Below, piece after piece: positions 8,422 through 16,714 of a DNA stretch of 44,698 nucleotides (its first letter is position 1; the number at the start of each line of letters is the position of its first letter). The translations under genes were made by a program, and so were the position numbers. The notes under the pieces were generated by a model. The model saw only the letters and a list, made by a program, of their open reading frames with translations, was not told where the DNA came from and ran no database searches. Origin of the DNA: a bacterium (GTDB taxonomy: Bacteria > Planctomycetota > Planctomycetia > Kolteriales > Kolteriaceae); assembly GCA_019748235.1 (NCBI GenBank), contig JAIEPU010000034.1:1-44698 (forward strand), read 5' to 3'.

Positions 8422-8812
8422 GATGACGTATTCCCTCCGAGACACACGAATACCAGCATTCCATGTATTCGGTACCCAGGAGAAGATTCCGCGTCAAGCG
8501 GGCGAGAGCGGAGCGCCAATCAAGAGGGTCAACACCATTCTTGCCGGTAAGCTGCCCGCTCCGTGACAGTAGCCCGGACAAGACACCATGTAGGCACGGC
8601 CGTCACCCCATCGCAGGATGGGGTTTAAGACGTAACATCCTGGTCGACATACGCAGCAGGAACATCTGTCGCGAAAATGCGGCGCGGGAACCGCCCCCTA
8701 CCCATGTTCCGAAAGTATCAACGAAACGAGAAAGTCCGCCGCCAATCTCGCCGTCACAGAACGCAGCATGGAATATTTCAGTCGCGGAACACTTTAGCGA
8801 GCGGGATTAGTT
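8422..8812. other. Intergenic region with one perfect hairpin
   Basis: The 391 bases between the htrA-type gene and the PEP-CTERM gene hold no credible ORF. The only structure I see is the hairpin at 8605-8624. Confidence 0.5.
8605..8624. terminator. Perfect 8-bp hairpin (possible terminator)
   Basis: ACCCCATC and GATGGGGT close a GCAG loop. On the plus strand only a short TT follows; on the minus strand there is none. It lies 190 bases past the stop of the PEP-CTERM gene. Confidence 0.3.
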
Positions 8813-9550
8813 TCAGGCCTCAAGGGATATAGGATCCATTCGCCGCTTGACCCATTTCCGAACGGCTAAGGCACCAATGGCAGCAATGGACATTAATACA
8901 ACCGAATTGGTTTCAGGCATTGACGTGGCCTTCGCCGTAGCATCCCCCGAAGTCGGTTGAACAGTCACGCTTGTACTCACTCTGACTCCCGCTTCGACGT
9001 GCACGGTCGTGGTGTCTCCATTATTCTGATGAATCGTCAACGTTCCGCCCGGCTGCACGGTTACATTGTTATGCACTGTAGTGGTATCATTGATATTAGT
9101 ATAAACCGTTCCAGAGAAAACTGACCCTGGCTCGATGACACCACCTCCGTGCAGATCCGCATGAAGTACAATGGTTTGAGGACCACCAACAGGAAGATCT
9201 GGTACGCCGCCGATCATCGATCCGCTTTCAGAGATATGAATCTTTGCAGGCGATTCGCCGATCAAATGAAGTATCGGCGCGTCTATTAATAGGTTCAATT
9301 CCGCGCTGATGGTGCCGTTGTTAAAGTTGTAAAAATAGTAGCTCGTGGGCGCTCCCGTATCTAATGAGAACGTGATTGGGCCTGTCGAGATCGAACCAGC
9401 ACCGAGATCGACATCAATGGCGGCAAGAGTTCCATCAAAAGATGAAACTGTCGCAACGTTTGTTCCTGTTAAGACCTCAGCTTGTGTGATCCACGGGCTA
9501 CAAAGAAACAGCGCACAGGCAATCATCGACTTTTGAATGAATCGCGGCAT
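8813..9550 (-). CDS. PEP-CTERM-type surface protein (PETNS variant)
   Basis: This 245-residue exported protein has a signal peptide (about 1-24), a beta-rich Thr/Val/Asn-rich middle and a C-terminal sorting tail. The tail has the motif PETNS, a hydrophobic helix (VVLMSIAAIGALAVRKW) and a basic end (KRRM). This matches the tripartite PEP-CTERM architecture read by an exosortase, with PET in place of PEP. Repeated DTTTVHNNVTV/DTTTVHVEAGV units at about 160-210 suggest an internal tandem duplication. The ATG at 9550 has GGAG six bases upstream and opens the signal peptide; the longer ORF start at 9631 does not. No exosortase lies in the window. Function beyond surface or EPS association is unknown. 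Confidence 0.75.
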   Translation of the reverse strand: MPRFIQKSMIACALFLCSPWITQAEVLTGTNVATVSSFDGTLAAIDVDLGAGSISTGPITFSLDTGAPTSYYFYNFNNGTISAELNLLIDAPILHLIGESPAKIHISESGSMIGGVPDLPVGGPQTIVLHADLHGGGVIEPGSVFSGTVYTNINDTTTVHNNVTVQPGGTLTIHQNNGDTTTVHVEAGVRVSTSVTVQPTSGDATAKATSMPETNSVVLMSIAAIGALAVRKWVKRRMDPISLEA

Positions 9551-10438
9551 GCTAATCTCCAATGTTGTAAATCTTGAGATCGTGTCTTTCGAAGGAGCGG
9601 TGAAAATGCTGGATATTTCACATTCCAACACGTGATCTGTTGCTGCGCATTCCCAACTGAACCTGGGGAATCAATCAGTCACAGTCACCAAAGGACTCTG
9701 TTCTGGATTGAGTCTTCGAGACGGAAACGATTGAAACCCGTCTCTTCTCGGCAGAATGCATTTGACATGCCCGTTATCGCGGACTGATTGAACCTTTCGG
9801 CCCTAATAAACGTTAATCGAAGTCTGAGCATTAGTTGGATCTGATGTTGTTTCGCGTCGTACCTGACGGTTTCGTCCATTTCATCGATCACGACGATCAG
9901 GTATTGGCCGAACGATCAAAAGATGGCCGATTGAGATATTTCGAGCGAGAGCTGTGAGCTTGCTACAAGTGACCTTATCCGAGAAGTTTGATCGCGTGCT
10001 CAGCAATGCAGGCGTCGTTCGGCAATATCGCTACCAGCAATCGCCAGACGAAAAGAGTCCATCCATCAATCGATAAAATTTTCCCTGAGTTCTTTTTCGT
10101 CAACGAAAGAATCGCACGGAGTTCATCGGTGATGAGATAAAGCTAAGAACGAAAATAGCATTCACACAGTTTGAATTGAAATAGCATTTATCCGGTTCGT
10201 ATTTAATAACCGGAATAATCATTGTAAAGATGTCCCCAATGGTCACAATTACGCCAATGTAAGGTTGGTTGGTTGAAATCTACACAGCCTGATCGTCCAT
10301 GAGTTGCTGCGTACTGTTTCGCCTGCCTTGATCAAAAGTGATGGACTTGGCGACCGTGTTGCCTTCCTTGGAGGAAGGATTCCGCCAACACTGACGCCGT
10401 CCTCGCTCGTTGGCTCACACCCTTGAGGAGACTCCCCA
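9551..10438. other. Long AT-rich divergent intergenic region
   Basis: These 888 bases separate two divergent PEP-CTERM genes. Composition becomes AT-rich at about 10080-10260. Short ORFs here lack SDs and protein-like character. Structures seen are an inverted repeat at 10191-10214 and a CCTTCC/GGAAGG hairpin at 10362-10378. GAGGAG lies eight bases before the ATG at 10439. Confidence 0.5.
10191..10214. promoter_or_regulatory. Inverted repeat TCCGGTT-N10-AACCGGA
   Basis: Seven-base arms flank the AT-only-centred spacer CGTATTTAAT, in the AT-rich part of the gap and about 225 bases before the ATG at 10439. It could be an operator or a transcript hairpin; nothing in the sequence decides which. 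Confidence 0.3.
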
Positions 10439-11482
10439 ATGGTTCGTTTGCGTAGTCCTCGCGGAAAGGCACTTGGTCTTTTACTTAGTGCCGCAATGTC
10501 AGCTCTTTCAATGGCTACACCGTCGATTGCCTCACCTATTTATGGTGAGCTGAGTAATTTCGACATCATCAACGATACCGGCCAGACGGCACATGGATTT
10601 GAAATCGAGCTAGATGGGTGCGATAGTTCTCAAGTTTATTCCACATTCGGCGCTCCGTACAATCGTTACGGCGATCCGACGATTACAACAGTCGGAGGGA
10701 ATACGTTCATTCGCTATCAGAGCGCATACTCAAACGGTTCATGGGCAGTGGGTACGGACTCAGGACCATACGGCCCGACGGGAGGGCATTCCCTTTATAA
10801 TCCCACCTATGGCGGTGACCCTGCTTATCCGAATGTCCCGGGTGACCATTTCGGGGTTTCGTTGGGTGTTGTGCCAACCAACACGATCTATCACTGGCTG
10901 CTTGACGATGGGAGTGGCAACTTGGTTTTGGCCGGTACCAGCGTCAAGGTTCCTGCCCCGGTCCTAAACGTCGTTGCACCCGCGAATCCCGTCAATCCAG
11001 TTGCGGTTCAAGCGGTGATTCAGGCGCCCGCGCCGGAAGACGGACAACAGTTGAGCGATGCGATATGGGTTAAGGTCTTTACCACCGTGGTGGAGAATGC
11101 CGGCCCCGTCGAACTGGAGCAACTCGTTGTTGGAAACGCGGTGGTGCCTCCCGAAACGGAAACGGAGATCGAATGGGTACTTCTGCAAACGGATCCCAAC
11201 AGGCCAGACCTCGCCGAGAAGATCGATGAGGGAGACGTCGCTCAGGGTAATGAGTCAATCACACGGCGTTATGAGTTCTACGAATACATCGGGGGATACG
11301 ACCCCGAGAACCATGAGGTGCTGAATGACTCGTACGATCCAAGCTTCGTGGGGGCTTACTTGGGTAATCAGAATGTCGCAGTGAACTTGGTGCAAGTCCC
11401 TGAAGTAAGCACCTTCATTCTTTGCGGAGTGAGCGCGATTGGATTGCTCATCGCCGGCTATCGTCGCGGGGTGCAGAGGTAG
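10439..11482 (+). CDS. PEP-CTERM surface protein (PEVST variant)
   Basis: The protein is 347 residues. A signal peptide (about 1-31, ending SIAS) is followed by a long extracellular region rich in Gly, Tyr, Asn and Pro, with a Pro/Val/Ala-rich spacer (about 175-205). The C-terminal tail is VPEVSTFILCGVSAIGLLIAG followed by YRRGVQR: motif, hydrophobic helix and basic end of the PEP-CTERM class. The central region (DDGSGNLVLAGTSVKVPAPV) resembles planctomycetal proteins annotated only by this tail. GAGGAG eight bases before the ATG supports the start. It is divergent from another PEP-CTERM gene across a large regulatory gap. No enzymatic motif was seen. Confidence 0.8.
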   Translation: MVRLRSPRGKALGLLLSAAMSALSMATPSIASPIYGELSNFDIINDTGQTAHGFEIELDGCDSSQVYSTFGAPYNRYGDPTITTVGGNTFIRYQSAYSNGSWAVGTDSGPYGPTGGHSLYNPTYGGDPAYPNVPGDHFGVSLGVVPTNTIYHWLLDDGSGNLVLAGTSVKVPAPVLNVVAPANPVNPVAVQAVIQAPAPEDGQQLSDAIWVKVFTTVVENAGPVELEQLVVGNAVVPPETETEIEWVLLQTDPNRPDLAEKIDEGDVAQGNESITRRYEFYEYIGGYDPENHEVLNDSYDPSFVGAYLGNQNVAVNLVQVPEVSTFILCGVSAIGLLIAGYRRGVQR

Positions 11483-11877
11483 ATCGCCTTTCGAGATAGA
11501 AACTCAACATCCCGTTTACCAACCGGATAATTAACCGCTGGTGGACTTGTTCAGGGCTCTTTTGCCTTGAACATGTCCCACCTCCGCCTGTAACTCATGT
11601 CAATCATGCAGCCCATTCCGTGACTCGACCTTTCTGGGCCAATCATCGTTTCTACGGCTCATGCTCAAGCGTTGAAGACTTGAACATGCCACCCCATCGA
11701 TCTACCTGAAACGGCACCTTTCCATTTTGATTCCCTCTCCCACCGCCAACATATTCTCGCGAACTCTTGACCCGTCTGAACCTTACAGCCGCTAGAAGCG
11801 GTCCTTTTGCCGGCTCTCGACCTGAGAGCTCGCCCAGGATTGGCCACGCATTGCCCGGACTTTGCTAAGAAGAATTG
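11483..11877. other. Intergenic region upstream of aroDE
   Basis: These 395 bases lie between a PEP-CTERM gene and the aro operon. They contain one imperfect hairpin near 11547-11572 (TGTTCAGG with CCTTGAACA around a T-rich loop), possibly terminating the upstream gene. I see no RNA gene and no clear promoter. Confidence 0.4.
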
Positions 11878-13413
11878 ATGCTTTGCGCTATCGTTGCTCG
11901 CCAGCGGCATGAATCGCTCCTGGCCGAAATGAAGACCGCCGTCAAACGGGGAGCCCAACTCCTTGAGCTACGGCTCGATTTCTTGAAGAGTGAACCTCGT
12001 TTCGGCATGATCCTGGCCAAACGAAAATGCCCGCTCATCGCCACCATTCGTCGCCGTGAGGAGGGGGGCAAATGGGCGGGGAGCGAGGAACGCCGGCTGC
12101 AGCTTCTGCGCGCGGCCATTGCGGAGGGTTTCGATTACGTCGATCTCGAGGACGACGTTGCCGGCCAGATCCCTCGATTCGGACAGACTAAACGAATCGT
12201 CAGCCATCACAACATGCGGACCATGCCGCATCATCTCCCTGAGCTCTGGGAGCGGATGGCGAAGCTCGATCCCGACGTCATCAAGATAGCCGGGAAAGCG
12301 AAAAAGGCGTCCGACAACTTCAAGATGCTCTCGGTCGTGAAGAACGCCACGATTCCGACGGTAGCCTTTTGCATGGATGAAGTCGGCATGCCGAGCCGAC
12401 TCCTCTGCGTGAAGCTTGGTTCGCCGTTCACCTACTCCGCCTTTAACCCGGAACGGATCGTCGCCCCAGGGCTTTTGACCTTCGATACGATGCGCGACTT
12501 CTACAACTTTGACGGCATCAAAGCAGAGACCGAAGTCTACGGCGTGATAGGCGATCCGATCGCTCATAGTTTGAGCCCGCTGGTTCACAATGCCGCCTAT
12601 TTCGAACTCGGCATGAATCGACTTTACCTACCCTGGCAAGTCTCAGAGAACAACTTGCCGCGGTTCCTGGAAAAGCTGGGGATCGCGGGCGTTCGCGGGC
12701 TAAGCGTCACCATCCCGCACAAGGAGGCGATCCTCACGACGGGCCAAGCGGGGGATCCCTTAGTTACCAAGGCAGGCTCGGCGAACACCATTGTCATCGA
12801 CGAGGAAGGCAAACGAAAACTCTTCAACACTGACGGTCCCGCCGCGATCAATTCGCTCGAAGCACAGCTTCCGGTCGATCCAGCCACGGGGCATGGCTCA
12901 CTTAAGGGCCGGTCGGTCCTCGTCCTCGGCGCGGGAGGTGTCGCTCGCACGCTTGCCTTTAGCTTGCATGACCGGGGGGCGCTCGTCACCATTGCAAGCC
13001 GTACGTCCAGCCGATCGCAAGCTCTCGCTCAGGCGGTCGGGTGCAAATTCGTCGATTGGGCACAGCGGGAAACGGTCCTCGTTGATGTCGTCATTAACGG
13101 GACGCCGGTCGGCATGCACCCGAATGTCGACGATTCGCCGTACGGCGTCGGAAGCATGAAGCAGGGAATGGTCTTCTTTGATACCGTCTACAATCCGATG
13201 ATGACGCGGATGCTCCGCGATGCGGAGGAGCGAGGTGCCAAAGTAGTCACCGGCGTTGACATGTTCGTCAGTCAGGCGGAAGCCCAGTTCGAAATCTTCA
13301 CCGGCCAAAAGGCCCCGGCCGGCCTGATGAAGGAACTCGTCCTAGAGGAACTCTCTCCGGCCAAGAAAATGCTGAGGGAAGCACGGCTTGCCCGGCGAAA
13401 GAAGAAAACGTGA
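11878..13413 (+). CDS. aroDE: Bifunctional 3-dehydroquinate dehydratase (type I) / shikimate dehydrogenase
   Basis: A 511-residue fusion catalyses two consecutive shikimate-pathway steps: 3-dehydroquinate to 3-dehydroshikimate, then NADPH-dependent reduction to shikimate. Residues 1-215 are type I dehydroquinase with the catalytic His (about 111, in SHHNM) and Schiff-base Lys136 (DVIKIAG). Residues 220-485 are shikimate dehydrogenase with the substrate motif HSLSPLVHNAA, catalytic Lys282 (TIPHKE), Asp319 (NTDG) and nucleotide loop GAGGVAR. A Lys/Arg-rich tail ends the protein. The fusion order resembles plant and planctomycete/chlamydial enzymes. The ATG at 11878 is immediately preceded by an in-frame TTG (11875), with AAGAAG as SD. 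Its stop overlaps the GTG start of aroK (GTGA). Confidence 0.93.
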   Translation: MLCAIVARQRHESLLAEMKTAVKRGAQLLELRLDFLKSEPRFGMILAKRKCPLIATIRRREEGGKWAGSEERRLQLLRAAIAEGFDYVDLEDDVAGQIPRFGQTKRIVSHHNMRTMPHHLPELWERMAKLDPDVIKIAGKAKKASDNFKMLSVVKNATIPTVAFCMDEVGMPSRLLCVKLGSPFTYSAFNPERIVAPGLLTFDTMRDFYNFDGIKAETEVYGVIGDPIAHSLSPLVHNAAYFELGMNRLYLPWQVSENNLPRFLEKLGIAGVRGLSVTIPHKEAILTTGQAGDPLVTKAGSANTIVIDEEGKRKLFNTDGPAAINSLEAQLPVDPATGHGSLKGRSVLVLGAGGVARTLAFSLHDRGALVTIASRTSSRSQALAQAVGCKFVDWAQRETVLVDVVINGTPVGMHPNVDDSPYGVGSMKQGMVFFDTVYNPMMTRMLRDAEERGAKVVTGVDMFVSQAEAQFEIFTGQKAPAGLMKELVLEELSPAKKMLREARLARRKKKT

Positions 13414-13946
13414 ACATCTATCTCATTGGCTATCGAGGAACGGGCAAGTCGAGTGTGGCTCCGCTCGTCGCGAAGTTGCTTGGCCCCGATTGGCGGCACG
13501 TCGACATGGACCCGCTCATTGAAGAAGAGGCCGAGGCGACGATCGCCGAAATCTTTGCCGATGAGGGAGAGGCTGGGTTTCGAGACCGAGAAAGCAATGT
13601 TCTTTCGTCGCTGGCCGCAAAGGACCGGCAAGTCGTCGCGACGGGCGGCGGGGTCATCGAACGGCCTGGTAATCATTCACTCTTGAAGGATGGATTCGTC
13701 GTCTGGCTGACGGCACCCAAGGAAGTTCTGCTCGACCGAATCACCGGCGATCAGACCACGGCGGCGCGACGGCCGAACCTTACCGCACAAGGAGGGATCG
13801 ACGAGATCGATCGAATGCTGACTCGCCGAACTCCGATCTACCGCTCCCTCGCCAAGCTTTCTCTCTCAACGGAATCAACGAGTCCTGAAGAGTTAGCTCA
13901 AGAGATCGTCCGAGCATTCACAACAGATCGTGAGGGACACTCATGA
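13410..13946 (+). CDS. aroK: Shikimate kinase
   Basis: This 178-residue P-loop kinase phosphorylates shikimate to shikimate-3-phosphate, the step after the upstream AroDE. The Walker A motif GYRGTGKS is at 7-14. Shikimate-binding features follow: an Asp in DMDPLIEEE, FRDRES, and GGGVIERP. It starts at GTG 13410, in a 4-base GTGA overlap with the aroDE stop, and ends in an ATGA overlap with the next gene, so translation should be coupled through the set. Length is normal for the family. Confidence 0.93.
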   Translation: MNIYLIGYRGTGKSSVAPLVAKLLGPDWRHVDMDPLIEEEAEATIAEIFADEGEAGFRDRESNVLSSLAAKDRQVVATGGGVIERPGNHSLLKDGFVVWLTAPKEVLLDRITGDQTTAARRPNLTAQGGIDEIDRMLTRRTPIYRSLAKLSLSTESTSPEELAQEIVRAFTTDREGHS

Positions 13947-15043
13947 ACTGGTGGCTCGGCTTCGCCGGGGCAGTTTTCCTCGGACTGGTGGCCGGGCAGT
14001 GGGCCGATCGCATGGTCGTTCGTCTGGCGCTCGGGCGGAGTTTTTTCTGGCCGTTCCGCGATCGCTGCGCGAAGTGTCACGGGGCACTACCTTGGGGTTG
14101 GTCAGTACCGCTAGTCGGCTATTGGCTCGCCGGTCGAAAATGCCCCGCGTGCGGCACCAGACTCCGCCGACGAGCGATCTTTCTGCAAATCCTCACCGCC
14201 TCGCTCGTGGCGGGGCTCTATGCGCTCTACTTCTGGCAAGTCGGCGTCTACTTTGCGCGGACACCCCTCAGTTATGACAATCACCAGATCATCGCGTTAT
14301 GGATTTATCATTCGATCCTGGCGACGCTCCTCGTAGCCGCAACCTTCATCGATTTCGATTGGCTCATTATTCCCGACTCGATCACCGTCACCGGGATGTT
14401 GATCGGCATCGCCCTCGGGACCTTTTGGTATGTTGAGCTTCATCCCGTCCTTCTCTTTCATCCCCGGCCTGACTTCTCGACAGGACTCGTCCCTCCCGAC
14501 TTCTTTGCGAAGCAGCTCGGATGGGAGACAGCTCCCGCATGGATGGAAGACCTCCGTCTCGCATTCAACGACCATTGGCGACACCATTGGAACAGGTGGC
14601 TTGGCTTCTTAACAGGCTTGGTGGGACTTTTGGTCGGGGGAGGGACGGTCTGGATTGTCCGCGCGATTTGTTCCTGGATCTTTCGGGTGGAAGCGATTGG
14701 CTTTGGCGATGTCACCCTGATGGCGATGGTCGGCTCGTTCCTCGGCTGGCAGACGAGTGTGATCGCTTTCTTTCTCGCTCCGGTGTCGGCTGTCTTCGTC
14801 GGCATTTTCGGATGGATTTTCACAGGAAATCGGATGATCCCCTATGGACCCCACTTGTCGATCGCATCAATGGCTTGCGTCTTCTTTTGGCGGCCCCTCT
14901 GGTGGTACTGCGTCGAACTCTTCGAGCATATGGGAATCGTTTTTTTCATGGCCGGTGCAATGATTGTCGTCCTCTTTATGGTGGCGAGTATCATTCAAGC
15001 TGTGAAGATGTTGGCGGGCGGACTGATTCGAGGAAAACGATGA
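13943..15043 (+). CDS. Type IV prepilin peptidase (A24 family, PilD-like)
   Basis: A 366-residue polytopic membrane protein cleaves, and often N-methylates, type IV pilin-like precursors. The N-terminal cytoplasmic domain carries the Zn-type tetracysteine C42-x2-C45 ... C67-x2-C70. The two catalytic aspartate motifs are present: FIDFDWLIIPD (Asp137/139) and GFGDVTLM (Asp255). Between them an extra loop of about 60 residues (about 160-220) makes the protein longer than the usual 260-290. Likely clients include pseudopilins such as the DUF1559 protein at 24414-25232, whose leader reads RGFTLIE. Start and stop both overlap neighbouring genes by four bases, so expression is tied to shikimate genes with no obvious functional link. 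Confidence 0.9.
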   Translation: MNWWLGFAGAVFLGLVAGQWADRMVVRLALGRSFFWPFRDRCAKCHGALPWGWSVPLVGYWLAGRKCPACGTRLRRRAIFLQILTASLVAGLYALYFWQVGVYFARTPLSYDNHQIIALWIYHSILATLLVAATFIDFDWLIIPDSITVTGMLIGIALGTFWYVELHPVLLFHPRPDFSTGLVPPDFFAKQLGWETAPAWMEDLRLAFNDHWRHHWNRWLGFLTGLVGLLVGGGTVWIVRAICSWIFRVEAIGFGDVTLMAMVGSFLGWQTSVIAFFLAPVSAVFVGIFGWIFTGNRMIPYGPHLSIASMACVFFWRPLWWYCVELFEHMGIVFFMAGAMIVVLFMVASIIQAVKMLAGGLIRGKR

Positions 15044-15795
15044 CTGAGGGACGACTCGCGAGTCATTTTCGATTGCCGAAGGACCGAGTCGGCGTCTTTC
15101 ATCTGGCCGCCGCCGCGATTGTCGGGCTGATTCTTCTGTGGCTGGTGAGCTCGGTTCGAATCGTCCCAGAAGTGACGCTGTTGTTACTCGGATTTCTGAC
15201 GATCGGAGGGATCGGGGTCATTTGGGCGCCGCCGCTCGTCTTCGCTTTGATCGCCGTCATCCTGTTCCAAATCCCGAACCATTTTCTCGGCGTCATCCCC
15301 AATTTCGATGCACCCCTTTCCGCAAAAGAGCTGTTTCTCGGAGCCGCCTTCATCATCTATTCGACACTGAGCTATCGTTACGCACGGATTCGCCATTTCG
15401 CTTCCTCAGTGAGAATCTCGACCAATGCTGAGCAGGAAACAGATTCCCGTCCGGAACAGATCACTCCCGGACGAGTGGCCGGTCTGTTTCTCACGATGGC
15501 GAGCGGATTCGCCGTCGCCTTCGTGGCACGCTGGTTCTTGCCGTTCCTCTTCATTGGAAGGCAATGGGGCGATGTCTTTCATCTTCACCCGGGCGTACTC
15601 GGCTTTCTCTTTGCCGTACTGCTGATCGGTGTAGTAAGTCTCATTTGGCCGGCGGTTGTTCGTGGAATCGGTCGATGGGGAATGAATAAAGACGAGGGAG
15701 AAATGATTCTCAACGAATCACTCTTTCGTGACCTGTGGCCTGATATCACTCGAATGGCACGTTACAGACAGAAGTTTGATCGCAAGCGGAAGTGA
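15040..15795 (+). CDS. Multi-pass membrane protein of unknown function
   Basis: A 251-residue hydrophobic protein has about five or six predicted transmembrane segments (two pairs in residues 18-110, then two or three after a polar linker at about 125-145) and a basic C-terminal tail. I do not recognise the family. It starts at ATG 15040 inside the stop of the prepilin peptidase gene (ATGA), so it is the last gene of the aroDE-aroK-peptidase operon. A role in pilus or secretion-system assembly is possible from position only. It ends seven bases before the convergent RmlD-like gene. Confidence 0.7.
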   Translation: MTEGRLASHFRLPKDRVGVFHLAAAAIVGLILLWLVSSVRIVPEVTLLLLGFLTIGGIGVIWAPPLVFALIAVILFQIPNHFLGVIPNFDAPLSAKELFLGAAFIIYSTLSYRYARIRHFASSVRISTNAEQETDSRPEQITPGRVAGLFLTMASGFAVAFVARWFLPFLFIGRQWGDVFHLHPGVLGFLFAVLLIGVVSLIWPAVVRGIGRWGMNKDEGEMILNESLFRDLWPDITRMARYRQKFDRKRK

Positions 15796-15802
15796 GTCGA
15801 AG

Positions 15803-16714
15803 TTACTTGATGGAAAGTAAACCCTCGCGAAATGTGCGAAATGGCCGGCCGACCAAAGCCTCGAGTTTGCGCGAATCGAGGCAAACGTTAGCGGGGCGGG
15901 GTGCGGGATAGTTCGAATCACTCAATCGGCTCGATTGAAGAAGCGATCGCGAATATCCCAGAAGATCACAAGCAATCTCCCCCATCGCCATCCGAGATAA
16001 CGCATCCGAGCCCCCCGCCAACCAAAGTCCATTTCGTCGATGCCTTGCCACCGCCAGAAGCCCATCGATCAGATCATCGACGTGAATCGGCGTGCGCCAT
16101 TCGTCCTCGAACAAGGTGACGGGTTCCCCTCGCTCGAGTGATCCAAGCAACCAGGCGAGAAAACTCTGCTTGTGCGTGGCAGGCGGTCCATAGATGAGCG
16201 CGGAGCGAACGACTGCGCCGCGCGGCAACCGATGAACGATCTCCTCTGCCTCTCGTTTCAACGTTCCATAAGTCGACAAGGGTTGGGCGGCGTCGCTCTC
16301 ATCGTATCTTTTCTTTCCAAGGGGAGCACCGTCGTAGACCTGATCCGTCGATACCATCACGAACGAAGCCGTTGGATCGAGTCCATCCATGACGTCAACG
16401 AGATTTCGAGTGGCATCGACAATCGCTTGCCTTGCCTGATCGGGATGCAATTGGCAAGTCCCCACATTCGTTTGAGCAGCCGTGTGAAAAACCGTTCCGG
16501 GCCGAATTGCTTCCAGCAGCTTCTTCGTCTCCTCGGCATTCGAAAGATCTATCTGTCGCGACTCGAGCCGCTCCTTCACGATCGGTTGCGTGAAATACGT
16601 CCCCACGACTTGATGGCCGTCAGCCGTTAAACGCCGCACCAAATGATCTCCTAGAAATCCACTCGCGCCGGTGACGAGGATAGGAGACCCAAGTTGAACG
16701 GGAGACTCTGTCAC
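15803..16714 (-). CDS. RmlD-like NAD(P)-dependent sugar reductase / epimerase (extended SDR)
   Basis: This 303-residue extended short-chain dehydrogenase has the nucleotide loop TGASGFLG (15-22), the catalytic Ser region STDQVYDG (about 122) and YGTLK (Tyr149, Lys153). The pattern matches the RmlD substrate-binding family (dTDP-4-dehydrorhamnose reductase and relatives). No rmlA/B/C genes are adjacent, so a rhamnose role is not shown. The start is GTG 16714, forming TAGTG with the stop of the upstream Gfo/Idh gene and preceded by GGGGAA. This translational coupling suggests the two enzymes act in one sugar-modification pathway. Confidence 0.85.
   Translation of the reverse strand: MTESPVQLGSPILVTGASGFLGDHLVRRLTADGHQVVGTYFTQPIVKERLESRQIDLSNAEETKKLLEAIRPGTVFHTAAQTNVGTCQLHPDQARQAIVDATRNLVDVMDGLDPTASFVMVSTDQVYDGAPLGKKRYDESDAAQPLSTYGTLKREAEEIVHRLPRGAVVRSALIYGPPATHKQSFLAWLLGSLERGEPVTLFEDEWRTPIHVDDLIDGLLAVARHRRNGLWLAGGSDALSRMAMGEIACDLLGYSRSLLQSSRLSDSNYPAPRPANVCLDSRKLEALVGRPFRTFREGLLSIK

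Noticed and set aside
9685..9891. 68-residue ORF in the PEP-CTERM gap
   Set aside because: No SD, no recognisable fold and no neighbour logic; treated as chance or a decayed fragment.
10362..10378. CCTTCC-TTGGA-GGAAGG hairpin as a riboswitch or terminator
   Set aside because: Only 6 bp, no T tract and no wider conserved structure, so it is not listed as its own feature.
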